64,000 nucleotides of DNA from UBA5066 sp048500275 (GCA_048500275.1 JASNYI010000001.1:2294001-2358000); one strand, 5' to 3'; counted from the first letter of the stretch, positions 1 to 9,486 are shown. The notes: generated from the sequence alone by a model not told the origin. A program made the numbers and translations.

Positions 1-192
1 CTCGCCCTCGCGCCCGCGCTCGACCTCGTCGACGGACTGGCGTCCTTCCCCCGCGCCGAGAGGCGCTCGCTCGCCGCCGTCGTCCGCGCGAAGGCCGCCC
101 CCGACGAGCTCCGTTACGCGCGGCTCTCCGCCGCACAGCTCCGTCTCGCCGGGGCGCTCGTGCGCGCCGCGGGGGGCGATGTGCTACGGTAA
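1..192 (+). CDS. C-terminal end of an unidentified protein (cut by window start)
   Basis: An open frame runs from the first base to a TAA at 190-192 and gives 63 residues rich in Ala, Leu and Arg, with a predicted helical character and no motif I recognise. It lies 41 bases upstream of the next gene on the same strand. The beginning of the gene is outside the window. The reading frame is supported mainly by GC-rich third positions; the product cannot be named. Confidence 0.5.
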   Translation, partial: LALAPALDLVDGLASFPRAERRSLAAVVRAKAAPDELRYARLSAAQLRLAGALVRAAGGDVLR

Positions 193-233
193 CCTGGGGA
201 GTCAGTCACTCGACCGGCCCAGGGGACGGTGGC

Positions 234-854
234 ATGACGACGACGCGGCGGTTCCTCCCTCTCGTGGTCCTCGGCGCGCTCGCGGCCCTCGCCGGGAACG
301 CGGCGGCGCAGGACCGGACAGGCGCGCAGCGGGAGGTCGACCGGATCCTCGCCGGCAAAGGGACGGCTCGAGGCGAGGCCGCGTGCGACCTCCTCCGGTC
401 CGGACTCCTGACCGACGCCTTCGGCGTCGCGGCGGCCTCGGCGAGCTACCGGCCGGGCTCCCGCTACGTCCCGAACGTCCTCTGCACGGCGAGCTGGGGC
501 GGAGCGACGGGCGCGGCCTCCGGGTCCGGCCACGAGGTGAGCCTGACGATCCTGGCCCAGTCCTATGCCTCTCCGGCTGCCGCGGTCGCGAGCCTCGAAA
601 GCACCGTGGCCGAGCTGTCGAAGGGCGTCACCGTCGAGGTCCAGGGGCGAAAGCACACCAGCAGGGTCGAGTTCGAGGGGTGGCTGGACGGAGTGGGGGA
701 CAAGGCGGCCTGGGCGCCGAAGCCCCGCGAGCTCTCGGTGGCCCACGCGGGCGTGCGGTTCGCCGTCGCCGTCCGCGGCTTCGGCGACGCCGCCGAGGGC
801 AAGGCCCGCGCGATCGACCTGGCCCGGCGGGTCGCGGCGGCGCTCGAGCGGTGA
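234..854 (+). CDS. Secreted hypothetical protein
   Basis: This 206-residue protein starts MTTTRRFLPLVVLG and has a clear signal peptide ending near AAAQ (about residue 25), so it should be exported. The mature part has two cysteines (about residues 51 and 83) and no catalytic motif I recognise. The stop codon overlaps the GTG start of the large metalloprotease gene that follows (GTGA), so the two are translationally coupled and probably work in the same place outside the cytoplasm. Function unknown. Confidence 0.75.
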   Translation: MTTTRRFLPLVVLGALAALAGNAAAQDRTGAQREVDRILAGKGTARGEAACDLLRSGLLTDAFGVAAASASYRPGSRYVPNVLCTASWGGATGAASGSGHEVSLTILAQSYASPAAAVASLESTVAELSKGVTVEVQGRKHTSRVEFEGWLDGVGDKAAWAPKPRELSVAHAGVRFAVAVRGFGDAAEGKARAIDLARRVAAALER

Positions 855-3800
855 TCGCAGGCGGCGTCTCTCGCAAGGCCCTGGCCGCCCGCGGAGCGGC
901 CCCGCGCCGAGCGGCCCTGCTTTCCCTTTTCGCCTGCTCGCTGGCGTTCCCCGGCGCGCGCAGCACCCACGCACAGCAGAGCGCCGCACCCTCCGTCCAG
1001 ATCGTCGGACCGGCGAAGCTCTCCGAAGGATTTCCTCACCACTGGTCCGTCTTCATGCCGCGGCGCCACGTCAGCGAAGGGCCGGACGGCTACAGGCCGA
1101 ACGGCCTGGCCTCGCCCGGCGGCGGCGACCCGCTGCCGACGACGTGGGAGCGCCCGGTCGCCTTCCACTGGGACTTCGGCGACGGCACGCACGTCGTCAC
1201 CGGTGAGCGGACCACGGCGAGCCACCGCTACGAGGACGACGGCGAGTTCACGATCACCGTCCACGCCGTCGACACCGAGGGGCGGGAGGTCGTCGGGAAG
1301 AAGACGGTCACCGTGACGAACCGTCCGCCTCGCCGCGTCGAGCTCTTCGCGGCCGAGGTCGAGCCGGCCGAGTCCCTCTTCGAGCTCTCGGCCGAGACGT
1401 CCGACGTCGAGGGCGACCCGCTGAAGATCGAGTGGGACTTCGGCGACGGGGAGAAGACCGAGGGCCCCCTGTCGGAACTCTGGCGCGTCCGGCACGCCTT
1501 TCCCCTTCCGGGCCGGTATCCCGTCACCGTCACGATCTCCGACGGCGACGGGGCGACGCGCGAAGCGACGCGCCACGTCGTCTCGACCGGCGGCTCCGCC
1601 GGCCCGGACACGGCCGTGGACGAAGTCGAGGACGTGCCGACCACCCGGAACACGGTCACCCGCTTCGAGGCGACGGTCTCCGGGAGCCTCGCCGCTTCCC
1701 TCTCGGGCGAGGTCCGGCCGCTTGCAGGCCTCCACCTTTCCCCGGTCGACGACGGAGATCGATGCCGCTTCCTCCTGACGGCCTGGGACCCCTCGCACCT
1801 CGCCTCGGTCGCGGTCATCCTGGATCTCCCGGGTCTCCCTGACGGCAAGGGCGCCCGCTACACCTTCCGGCCGGGCCGCGTCGACCTCAACTTCGACGCC
1901 ACTGCCGAGCGGTACGCGTTCACCCGGCGCGGGCTCCTCCAGGGGTTCGCGGGCTCGACGCTGGCGGAGCGGCTCTCGCTCCCCGGAAGCGTCCTGCCGG
2001 AGGAGACCCGGAAGGCCATGGGCGAGACGATCGGCATCGAGCCGGCGCCCCCGGCGGCACCGGCCGACCCGCGCCCCGCCCCGGCCGTCTCCCCGCTCGG
2101 GCTCGACGACCACGAAGGCTTCCGCGCCAGCAGCGGGAAGGTCGAGCTCACCTTCGTGCCGCGCGACCGCGCGACCGCGAGCTTCGACCTCACACTCACG
2201 AACCTCGACCGCAAGAGCCCCTACCAGGTCCTCTCCTTCGAGGGGAGCTTCGCGCTCGACCTCGCGGCCGCCCGTCGCGACGGGGTGATGCTCTACGACC
2301 GCTGCAAGCCCGCCGCGTTCGCGATCGAGGAGGTCCAGCCGGAGCCCGGCACCCGGCACTCCCACACCGACGACCGCCGGGTCTCGGTCCGCTTCTCGGC
2401 GGACCTCGATCCCGCGACCCTGAACGAGGGGACCTTCCAGCTGACCTGGCCGGACACCTCCGGGAATCTCGTCCCCGTCGAGGCGCGCGTCCACCGCCGG
2501 GGCTCGCGGGCGCTCCTCGTCCCGACCCGGCCGCTCCGCGGAGGTGTGCGCCACACCGCGCGGGTGAAGACCGGCCCCGACGGCGTCCGCTCCCGCGGCG
2601 GCGTCCCGCTCGAGGACTCCGACGGCTCCGGCTGGCGCACGTGGGACTTCACGACCCGCGTCGATTTCGTCTCGAAGCCCGGCTCCGCCGACAACCTCTC
2701 CTGTCACGTCTTCCAGACCGTCCGCGACGCGCCGCTCGTCGCCGGCAAGCCGACCGTCGCCCGGATCTACGCCGACTGGACGGATCACCCCGACGTCCTC
2801 CCCGACGCCCAGGTGCGCGAGTTCACGGCCCGGGTGATCCTCCGCGAGACGATCGGCACGGGGAGCCCGGAAACGGCATCTGCCTTCCACCGTTTCGTGA
2901 GGCCCAATCTCCGGAAGGCCTACGGCGTCTCGAGCGCGAAGGCCGAGCACACGGCGAACGTCTTCTTCACGCCCGGCCCCTCCACTCCGGCCTCGCTGAC
3001 GGTCGGCCTCGAGGTGCCGCAGAGCCCGTCCGCGAGCCACGGCGAGGCCTACTGGACCCGCTGCGCCACGCCGATGTGGGAGCACGCGCCAACCCTGAAG
3101 GTCCGCACCTACATGCTGGCCATCAACGCGTGGGCCGACGAGGAGACGAGGGCTCGCTTCCTTCCCGTGGCCGCCGACATCCTCGCCGAGGCCGAGCGAT
3201 ACGCCGAGCAGCTCTTCCCCTTCCGGAGCGTGAAGTTCGAGGACGGCGGCGTCCTGTCGATCCCCGTCTACCGGGAACCGGGCGACCCGCCGCCCCCCCC
3301 GATCTGCGACGCCGACTGCGCCGCGGGCATCCTCCGACTCGAGACCTCGGGAGCGCCCGCCGACGTCGTCATCGGCCTCATGCCGGCCTCGAAGTCCTAC
3401 ATGGGCGGCGGGGCGGTGACGAAGATCGGTGAGCAAAAGGCGCCGGCGATCATCCGGCTCACGCTCGACGACGTCCCCGAGCACCGTGACCGGTGGGTCT
3501 TCGCGGTCGTCCACGAGATCGCCCACACGCTCGGGCTCGAGCACCTCCCCTACCTGAAGGTGGGCCCGGACGCCGGCAACGAGCGTTCCATCCTCGAGGC
3601 GCTGCGCAACCATTCCTGGGCCAACGGCGGAAAGCCGGTTCACTGGTACGAGGGGATCGAGGGCTTCCGCATCGACCGCGACGGCCGGAGCGGCCACAAC
3701 AAGTCCTCGGTCGAAGGGAACGCCGAAGGGTCCTGGCTCGTTCCCCTGATGTTCCCGACGTCGATGTACTACCGGGACGCCTTCATCGTCCGCCACCAGT

Positions 3801-3862
3801 ACTTCGACCTCCAGGAGCGCATCGGCGCTTGGAAGAAGCCCCCGCCCGCCGACGCGAAGTAA
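851..3862 (+). CDS. Secreted PKD-domain protein with metzincin-type metalloprotease motif
   Basis: The GTG start overlaps the previous stop and gives about 1003 residues. An N-terminal hydrophobic stretch ends near AQQSA, consistent with a signal peptide. Two PKD repeats follow, each with the hallmark WDFGDG (about residues 107 and 195), then an Ig-like domain of the SbsA/Big_5 kind in the middle (motif VSVRFSADLD). The C-terminal part carries HEIAHTLGLEH at about residues 888-898, the HExxHxxGxxH zinc-binding signature of metzincin peptidases. A secreted or surface-bound zinc endopeptidase is the likely role; the substrate is unknown. The in-frame region upstream of 851 is open but overlaps the preceding gene, so I reject an earlier start. 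Confidence 0.85.
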   Translation: MIAGGVSRKALAARGAAPRRAALLSLFACSLAFPGARSTHAQQSAAPSVQIVGPAKLSEGFPHHWSVFMPRRHVSEGPDGYRPNGLASPGGGDPLPTTWERPVAFHWDFGDGTHVVTGERTTASHRYEDDGEFTITVHAVDTEGREVVGKKTVTVTNRPPRRVELFAAEVEPAESLFELSAETSDVEGDPLKIEWDFGDGEKTEGPLSELWRVRHAFPLPGRYPVTVTISDGDGATREATRHVVSTGGSAGPDTAVDEVEDVPTTRNTVTRFEATVSGSLAASLSGEVRPLAGLHLSPVDDGDRCRFLLTAWDPSHLASVAVILDLPGLPDGKGARYTFRPGRVDLNFDATAERYAFTRRGLLQGFAGSTLAERLSLPGSVLPEETRKAMGETIGIEPAPPAAPADPRPAPAVSPLGLDDHEGFRASSGKVELTFVPRDRATASFDLTLTNLDRKSPYQVLSFEGSFALDLAAARRDGVMLYDRCKPAAFAIEEVQPEPGTRHSHTDDRRVSVRFSADLDPATLNEGTFQLTWPDTSGNLVPVEARVHRRGSRALLVPTRPLRGGVRHTARVKTGPDGVRSRGGVPLEDSDGSGWRTWDFTTRVDFVSKPGSADNLSCHVFQTVRDAPLVAGKPTVARIYADWTDHPDVLPDAQVREFTARVILRETIGTGSPETASAFHRFVRPNLRKAYGVSSAKAEHTANVFFTPGPSTPASLTVGLEVPQSPSASHGEAYWTRCATPMWEHAPTLKVRTYMLAINAWADEETRARFLPVAADILAEAERYAEQLFPFRSVKFEDGGVLSIPVYREPGDPPPPPICDADCAAGILRLETSGAPADVVIGLMPASKSYMGGGAVTKIGEQKAPAIIRLTLDDVPEHRDRWVFAVVHEIAHTLGLEHLPYLKVGPDAGNERSILEALRNHSWANGGKPVHWYEGIEGFRIDRDGRSGHNKSSVEGNAEGSWLVPLMFPTSMYYRDAFIVRHQYFDLQERIGAWKKPPPADAK

Positions 3863-3947
3863 GGCCGCCGTGCGGAGGGTGAGGGGGGACTAACCCCGCG
3901 AGCGAAGCGACGGGGTGCTCTTCGCAGGGCGTCGGCGGGAAGCCGGG

Positions 3948-3982
3948 GCGCATACGGGATTCGGACCCGTGTTCCGCCGTGC
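3948..3982 (-). other. Degenerate duplicate of the 3' half of the adjacent tRNA-Glu
   Basis: About 35 bases reproduce, with a few changes, the T-arm, acceptor 3' strand and part of the anticodon stem of the tRNA-Glu gene at 4095-4167. The 5' half of the tRNA is missing. Such partial tRNA copies can be left behind by site-specific integration into a tRNA gene and later loss of the element. Nothing else of such an element is visible. Confidence 0.45.
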
Positions 3983-4094
3983 GGGGGGGTGCGGGGGGTC
4001 TCCCCCCGCCTGAAAGACAGCCCGGCCGCGCCGCCCTCTCGCGGCGGTAACCGCACGGAACTCGATGCCAGCAGGAAGGACCAGAAAGGGTTGG

Positions 4095-4167
4095 TAGCGC
4101 ATACGGGATTCGAACCCGTGTTACCGCCGTGAGAGGGCGGCGTCCTGGACCCCTAGACGAATGCGCC
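4095..4167 (-). tRNA. tRNA-Glu (anticodon CTC)
   Basis: Read on the minus strand, the cloverleaf has a 7-bp acceptor (GGCGCAT/ATGCGCT, one G-T pair), an anticodon loop with CTC closed by GCCGC/GCGGC, and a T-loop GGTTCGAATCC. CCA is not encoded. The call rests on the anticodon and standard arms. Confidence 0.92.
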
Positions 4168-4309
4168 GTTCCGGTCCCGTTCGGCGGAGGGTTCTCCGCG
4201 CGAGGGCGGAGTTTGTACCACGGGTCCGAGGGGCTCCGCAAGCGTTGCCCCGGCCTCCGGTTTCCCGGGGGGCCGGCCCCGGGTGCGCCGGGGCCGGCGA
4301 GAGGGAAGG

Positions 4310-5659
4310 TCAGTCGGCGGCCCGGGCCCAGCGGATGATCTCGGGGAGGGTCGGCTTCTTGCCGTACATCAGGATCCCGACCCGGTAGACCCGCCCCGCG
4401 AACCAGGCGACGCCCCAGATCGAGACGAGGAGGATCCCGATCGAGAGGGCGATCTCCCAGGCCGGCGGCGGCTGGACCGAGATCCGCATGAACATCAGGA
4501 GCGGGCTCGTGAACGGGAAGAGGGAGAGCACGCGTGCGAGCGTCCCGTCCGGCGTGTTGAAGGCGAAGAACCACATCATCGACGCCAGGATGAGCATCAT
4601 CCCGGGGATCATCACGAGCTGCTGCGCCTCCTGCTCCGTGTTGAACGGCGCGGCGAGGGCGGCGTAGAGCCCGGCGTAGAGGAAGTAGCCGAGGAGGAAG
4701 AAGACGACGAAGGCGAGGATCGTCGCCCCGGGGATGCTCGGGATCGTCCCGCCCGCGACCCCCATGAGGCCGACGATGCCGGGAAGGGTCAGGGCGAAGG
4801 CGAAGAGCCCCCAGACGGCGTACTGCGTCAGGCCGACGAAGCCGATCCCGATGATCTTGCCGAGCATCAGCGTCGTCGGCCTGACCGACGAGATGATGAC
4901 CTCGACGATCCGGTTGTTCTTCTCCTCGAGGACGCCCCGCATGATGAAGGCGCCGTAGATGAAGATGGAGATGTAGATCAGGAAGAAGAGGACGCCGGAG
5001 ACCGCGAGGTTCACGCCGACGTTCTTGGCGTCCTCCGAGGTCTCCTTCGCCGTCGCCTCGTGCGGGTCGAGCTTCACCGTGAGGCGGGCCTTCTCGTAGA
5101 CGGCGGGGTCGACCCCCTGGTCCTTCAGGCGCTCCTTGGTCCCGGCGCGCGCGAGCGCCCGCTCGACCGACTCGCGCAGGATCATGTCGGCCTTCACGGA
5201 GCGCGCGCGCCACTCGACCTTCCCGCTCTCGAGACCGTCGGCGGGGATGACGATGTACGCCTTGATCTCCTTCTTCTGCACCCGTTCGTTCAGCTCGGTG
5301 CGGAGCTTCGGGAGCGTCTCGGCGCTCGCCGCGACGTCGAAGAAGGTGATCTTCGTCGGGGCGCGACGGGGATTCTCGGGCCGGGCCTCTGCCGGCTCCT
5401 TCCCGGCCCCGGCGCCGGTCTCCTTGTCGTCGACCTCCGACACGGTCTTCTGCTCGAGGAGGAGGGGCTCGTAGAGGCGGCCCGTCAGGTCGACGACGCC
5501 GATCTTCCCTTCCGGGATGAGGGTCGAGGCGAGGATCACCTGGAGGTAGACGAAGACGAGGCCGAGCGCCGGGATGAGGATCGTCCCGATCCAGAACCCC
5601 TTCGTCTTGATCTGCTGCAGGTACTCGCGGCGGATGACGTGGAAGAGCTTCCTGTTCAT
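4310..5659 (-). CDS. ABC-2 family transporter permease (NatB-like)
   Basis: The 449-residue protein begins MNRKLFHVIRREYLQQ, the usual cytoplasmic start of NatB/ABC-2 permeases. A first membrane helix lies at about residues 21-45, a large extracytoplasmic domain of about 160 residues follows, and at least five membrane helices occupy the C-terminal half. It lies directly downstream of an ATPase gene (10-base gap), so the two should form an exporter of the NatAB or drug/sodium-export type. The substrate cannot be read from the sequence. Confidence 0.88.
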   Translation of the reverse strand: MNRKLFHVIRREYLQQIKTKGFWIGTILIPALGLVFVYLQVILASTLIPEGKIGVVDLTGRLYEPLLLEQKTVSEVDDKETGAGAGKEPAEARPENPRRAPTKITFFDVAASAETLPKLRTELNERVQKKEIKAYIVIPADGLESGKVEWRARSVKADMILRESVERALARAGTKERLKDQGVDPAVYEKARLTVKLDPHEATAKETSEDAKNVGVNLAVSGVLFFLIYISIFIYGAFIMRGVLEEKNNRIVEVIISSVRPTTLMLGKIIGIGFVGLTQYAVWGLFAFALTLPGIVGLMGVAGGTIPSIPGATILAFVVFFLLGYFLYAGLYAALAAPFNTEQEAQQLVMIPGMMLILASMMWFFAFNTPDGTLARVLSLFPFTSPLLMFMRISVQPPPAWEIALSIGILLVSIWGVAWFAGRVYRVGILMYGKKPTLPEIIRWARAAD

Positions 5660-5669
5660 CGCCGTCTCC

Positions 5670-6455
5670 CTACCGCAGCTCTTCCGACGTCGGGGCCTGA
5701 AGGCCCGATTCCTCGACGGCCTTGATGAAGATCTTCTCCAGCTCCGGCTCGGGCTCGACCGGCGGCGGGAGCGGCACGCGGTCGCGGTAGGCCGCCTTGA
5801 CCTCCCTCACCGTCCCGTCGAGGAGCTTCCTGCCGCGGTAGATGAGGGCGATGCGGTCGCAGAGCTTCTCGGCCTGCTCCATGACGTGCGTCGAGAAGAC
5901 GATCGTCTTCCCCTGCCTCTTGAAGTCGACGAGGAAGTCCTTCAGGAGGACGACGTTGATCGGGTCGAGGCCGGAGAACGGCTCGTCCAGGATGAGGATC
6001 TCGGGGTCGTGGACGATCGTCCCGAGGAACTGCACCTTCTGCTGCATCCCCTTCGAGAGCTCCTCGGTCTTCTTTCCGAGCCAGGGGCGCAGGTCCATGA
6101 CGTCGATCCACCGCTCGAGGCGCTCGAGGGCCGTCTTCCGCTCCACGCTCTTGATGGCGGCGAAGAAGAGGAGCTGGTCGATCACGGTCATCTTCCGGTA
6201 GAGGCCGCGCTCCTCCGGGAGGTAGCCGATCCGTTCCTGCATTTCGTCGGCAAGGGGCACGCCGAGGACCCGGATCGTCCCCTCGTCGGCCTTCGTGATG
6301 TTCATCGTCATCCGGATCGTGGTCGTCTTCCCGGCCCCGTTCGGCCCGAGAAGGCCGAACGTCACCCCGACCGGGACCTCGAGGTCGAGCCGGTCGACGG
6401 CGGTGTACTTCCCGAAGCGCTTGGTCACGCCGGAGATCGAGATGGCAGAGGTCAT
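5670..6455 (-). CDS. ABC transporter ATP-binding protein (NatA-like)
   Basis: The 261-residue ATPase has a Walker A motif GPNGAGKTT, the signature LSKGMQQKV, Walker B ILILDEPFSGLDP and the switch histidine in STHVMEQAE. Length and order are those of ABC-2 type exporters. The ATG at 6455 is preceded by AGGAGG ten bases upstream; the frame stays open further upstream but without a start signal. The C-terminal 60 residues form the accessory extension typical of NatA-type ATPases. Its permease partner follows at once. Confidence 0.9.
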   Translation of the reverse strand: MTSAISISGVTKRFGKYTAVDRLDLEVPVGVTFGLLGPNGAGKTTTIRMTMNITKADEGTIRVLGVPLADEMQERIGYLPEERGLYRKMTVIDQLLFFAAIKSVERKTALERLERWIDVMDLRPWLGKKTEELSKGMQQKVQFLGTIVHDPEILILDEPFSGLDPINVVLLKDFLVDFKRQGKTIVFSTHVMEQAEKLCDRIALIYRGRKLLDGTVREVKAAYRDRVPLPPPVEPEPELEKIFIKAVEESGLQAPTSEELR

Positions 6456-6724
6456 CCTGGGTCGCCCTCCTGAGCCTATTGGTACGGTGCGGCAGCGGGG
6501 GAGTTTATCGGGCGGCTCCGCAAGCCCCGGTCGGGACGCCCTTCTCGGACCGGGCCGCAGGCCGGGAGGTGGTGGTTCGGCGGGCTCCGCTCGCCGGCCT
6601 CCCCTCAATCGTCTCCCCGCAACCGCCTGCAAGGCGCCCGCAGCCGCCTTGACCGCCGCGGACCGGGATGGTAGCTTTCCCGCCCCCCGGAGGCCCCCGC
6701 GCCTCCCCGGTCTTTCGACAAGCT

Positions 6725-6802
6725 GCGCCCATAGCTCAACTGGATTAGAGCGTTTGACTACGGATCAAAAGGTTGGGGGTTCAAGTCCTCCTGGGCGCAC
6801 CA
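6725..6802 (+). tRNA. tRNA-Arg (anticodon ACG)
   Basis: A standard cloverleaf with acceptor GCGCCCA/TGGGCGC, anticodon stem TTTGA/TCAAA around loop CTACGGA (anticodon ACG), T-loop GGTTCAAGTCC, discriminator A and an encoded CCA end. Confidence 0.95.
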
Positions 6803-6839
6803 CTCTTATCCCACTCGGACAAGAAGTCTTAGCCTTTCT

Positions 6840-6862
6840 CGGCCCCGGTAATCCCGGGGCCG
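6840..6862 (+). terminator. Terminator hairpin after tRNA-Arg
   Basis: A perfect 9-bp stem CGGCCCCGG / CCGGGGCCG with a 5-base loop is followed by a moderately T-rich run. It lies 38 bases past the tRNA end and likely ends its transcript. Confidence 0.6.
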
Positions 6863-6962
6863 TTCCGTTTCGTGGGGCCCGCGGGCGTACCCGGCCCGGC
6901 GGAAGGGGCAGGGTCGATCGATCGCGAAGTCGTTGTACGATGGCGTCGTCGATGGAGGCGCC

Positions 6963-7169
6963 ATGCCCACGGTGACGGTTTCCCCGAAGTTCCAGGTCGT
7001 GATCCCCCGCGAGATCCGGGAAGCGATGAAGCTGAAGGCGGGCGAGAAAGTCCAGGTGTTCCGGTTCCGGAACCGCCTGGAGCTGGTGCCCGTCCGGGGC
7101 ATCGAGACGATGCGCGGTTTCCTGAAGGGAATCGACACGACCGTCGCGAGGGAGCCGGACCGGGTATGA
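6963..7169 (+). CDS. vapB: AbrB/VapB-type antitoxin
   Basis: The 68-residue protein begins MPTVTVSPKFQVVIPREIRE, the swapped-hairpin AbrB/SpoVT DNA-binding fold seen in VapB antitoxins. The ATGA overlap with the next gene, which has a PIN domain, is the usual antitoxin-first operon. By analogy it should bind its toxin with the C-terminal tail and repress the operon promoter. Confidence 0.88.
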   Translation: MPTVTVSPKFQVVIPREIREAMKLKAGEKVQVFRFRNRLELVPVRGIETMRGFLKGIDTTVAREPDRV

Positions 7170-7546
7170 ACCTCGTCGACTCCTGCGGGTGGCTCGAGTT
7201 CCTCGCCGACGGCCCGAACGCCGGCTTCTTCGCGCGGCCGCTCGGCGAGCCGGAGAAGCTCCTCGTCCCGACGATCTGCCTCCTCGAGGTCTTCAAGCGG
7301 ACGCTCCAGCAGAGGGGGGAAGAGGCGGCGCTCGAGGTCGCGGGCCTCATGCAGCAGGGAAGGGTGGTGGACCTCGACACGGCGATCGCGCTCCACGCGG
7401 CCGATCTGGGCGTCGAGCGGAAGCTCTCCCTGGCCGACGCGGTGATCCTCGCGACGGCCCGCGCCCACGACGCGACGGTCTGGACGCAGGACGCGCACTT
7501 CGAGGGGCTCGCGGGTGTCCGCTACCGGGCCGCCGGGAGCCGATAG
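7166..7546 (+). CDS. vapC: VapC-type PIN-domain ribonuclease toxin
   Basis: This 126-residue protein shows the PIN nuclease acidic residues: Asp near residue 4 (MNLVDSCGWLEF), Glu in CLLEVFKRT, Asp in SLADAVILATA and Asp in TQDAHFEGL. VapC toxins of this fold cleave tRNA or rRNA when the antitoxin is degraded. The ATG overlaps the antitoxin stop by ATGA, and the 3' end overlaps the start of the MFS gene if that gene begins at its upstream GTG. Confidence 0.88.
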   Translation: MNLVDSCGWLEFLADGPNAGFFARPLGEPEKLLVPTICLLEVFKRTLQQRGEEAALEVAGLMQQGRVVDLDTAIALHAADLGVERKLSLADAVILATARAHDATVWTQDAHFEGLAGVRYRAAGSR

Positions 7547-8933
7547 GTCACCCCGCCCCGCGGCGATCCTCGCCGCGGTGATGGCCGGCTCGATCCTCGG
7601 GCCGATCGACGCGAGCATCGTCAACGTCGTCCTCCCCACGCTCGCCCGCTCCTTCTCCGCGAGCCTCGCCTCGGTGCAGTGGGTGCCGATGGCCTACCTC
7701 CTCTCGAGCGGGGGGCTGGCGCTCCTCTTCGGACGGCTCGGGGACCTCCACGGGCACCGGCGGGTCTTCCTGTCCGGCCTCCTCGCGTTCGTCGGGGCGT
7801 CGGCTCTGTGCGCGGCGGCGCCCTCGGTCGGGGCGCTGATCGCGTTCCGCGCGCTCCAGGGCGTCGCCTCGGCGGCGATGATGTCGGTCCCCCTCGCAAT
7901 CCTGACGGCGGCTTTCCCTCCCACCCAGCGCGGGAGGGCGATCGGGTTCTTCGCGGCGAGCATCTCCGTCGGCCTCGCGGTCGGGCCGAGCCTCGGGGGT
8001 TTCCTCGCGGCGACGTTCGGCTGGCGGGTCGCGTTCCTCGTGAACCTGCCGATCGGCCTCGCGGCGTGGGCGTACGCGCGACGCGTCCTGCCGGTCGTGC
8101 CGGTGCGGCCGGGCCGGCTCGACGTGCCGGGCGCCGCGGCCGCGCTCGCCGCGCTCGTCTCGCTGCTCCTCTTCGTGAACCGCGCCCAGGTGGAGGGGCT
8201 TTCCCCGCGGACGCTCCCGCTCCTCGCCGTCGCGGTCCTCGGCGGTCTCCTCTTCGTCCGGCTCGAGCGGCGCGCGGTCGAGCCGATGGTCGCCCTCTCG
8301 CTGTTCGGAAACCGCGGCGTCGCCCTCGGCGCGTCGGCGGCGGTCCTGAACTTCATGGCGCAGTACGTCGTCGTCTTCGTGACGCCGTTCCTCCTGAGCC
8401 GCCTCCTCGGCGCCGGGCCGGGACGGGTCGGGCTCGTCCTGACGGCCTTCCCGCTCGCGGTCCTCTGCGTCGCGCCGTTTGCCGGCGCGCTCTCCGACCG
8501 GGTCGGGTCGGCGCTCCCGGCGGCAGCCGGGGCCCTCGTCTCCGCGGGGGCGTGCGGGCTCCTCGCGGCGATGCCCGCGGGGGCGGGAGAGGCGGACGTC
8601 GCGTGGAGGCTCGCCCTCTTCGGCGTCGGGACCGGACTCTTCCAGTCGCCGAACAACAGCGCCGTGATGGGGGCCGCGCCGAGGCCGCACCTCGGCGTCG
8701 TCGGGAGCCTCCTCGGCACGTCGCGCACGCTCGGCATGGTCCTCGGCGTGGCGGCGGCGGGAGCGGTCCTCCACGCGTTCGTCCCGGCGGCGGCGCTGGC
8801 TGACGTCGGGCTCGGGCCGGAGCAGGCCGCGGCGTTCGCCGAGGGCGCCCGAAGGGCCTGGGCGGCGGGGGCGCTCTTCGCGGCGGGCTCCGCGATCCTC
8901 GCGTTCGCCGCCAGCCGCGGGACGCGCGCCTGA
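7515..8933 (+). CDS. MFS exporter, DHA2 (14-helix drug:H+ antiporter) type
   Basis: The 472-residue protein is a chain of about 14 hydrophobic helices. The early segment GRLGDLHGHRRVF is the loop 2-3 MFS signature, and GPSLGGFLAATFGWRVAF is the antiporter motif C region. These mark it as an EmrB/QacA-like multidrug or metabolite exporter in the inner membrane. I give the GTG at 7515, which overlaps vapC by 32 bases; ATG at 7581 is an alternative start and would still keep the first helix. Confidence 0.85.
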   Translation: MSATGPPGADRSPRPAAILAAVMAGSILGPIDASIVNVVLPTLARSFSASLASVQWVPMAYLLSSGGLALLFGRLGDLHGHRRVFLSGLLAFVGASALCAAAPSVGALIAFRALQGVASAAMMSVPLAILTAAFPPTQRGRAIGFFAASISVGLAVGPSLGGFLAATFGWRVAFLVNLPIGLAAWAYARRVLPVVPVRPGRLDVPGAAAALAALVSLLLFVNRAQVEGLSPRTLPLLAVAVLGGLLFVRLERRAVEPMVALSLFGNRGVALGASAAVLNFMAQYVVVFVTPFLLSRLLGAGPGRVGLVLTAFPLAVLCVAPFAGALSDRVGSALPAAAGALVSAGACGLLAAMPAGAGEADVAWRLALFGVGTGLFQSPNNSAVMGAAPRPHLGVVGSLLGTSRTLGMVLGVAAAGAVLHAFVPAAALADVGLGPEQAAAFAEGARRAWAAGALFAAGSAILAFAASRGTRA

Positions 8934-9006
8934 CGCGCGGCACGTCGCGGGTCGCGCCCGGCCGGGAGGATCCCGTCCCCCGCCGAATTCCCGTAACCTC
9001 GGGCCG

Positions 9007-9486
9007 ATGAGGCACGCCCCCCGCGCCGACGACGAGCGGTTCATGCGTGAGGCCCTCCGCGCGGCGCGCCGCGCGCCGGCCCACCGCGACGTCCCGATCG
9101 GGGCGGTCGTCGTGAAGGACGGCCTCGTCGTGGCCCGCGCCCGAAACCGGCGCGAGGTCGACCACGACCCGACGGCGCACGCCGAGGTCCTCGTCCTCAG
9201 GCGGGCCGCGCGCCGGCTGGGGTCCTGGCGGCTCGACGGCTGCACGCTCTACGTAACGCTCGAGCCCTGCGCGATGTGCGCGGGGGCGATCGTCCTCTCC
9301 CGTCTCCCGCGCCTCGTCTACGGGGCGGCGGACCCGAAGGCGGGGTTCGTCGGCTCTCTCGGCGACCTCTGCCGCGACGCTCGGCTCAACCACAGGGTCC
9401 ACGTCGAGGCCGGCGTCCTGGGCGAGGAGTGCGGGACAATCCTGAAGGAGTTTTTCCGTGAACGCAGAAGGAAGCAGACCCCCTGA
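9007..9486 (+). CDS. tadA: tRNA-specific adenosine deaminase TadA
   Basis: The 159-residue protein has the zinc-dependent deaminase signature HAE (residues 58-60) and PCAMC (87-91), with the usual GAVVVKDG strand before it. TadA converts A34 to inosine in tRNA-Arg(ACG), which is fitting because this very tRNA gene lies 2.2 kb upstream. Length matches the family. The 3' end overlaps the GTG start of the following gene. Confidence 0.9.
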   Translation: MRHAPRADDERFMREALRAARRAPAHRDVPIGAVVVKDGLVVARARNRREVDHDPTAHAEVLVLRRAARRLGSWRLDGCTLYVTLEPCAMCAGAIVLSRLPRLVYGAADPKAGFVGSLGDLCRDARLNHRVHVEAGVLGEECGTILKEFFRERRRKQTP

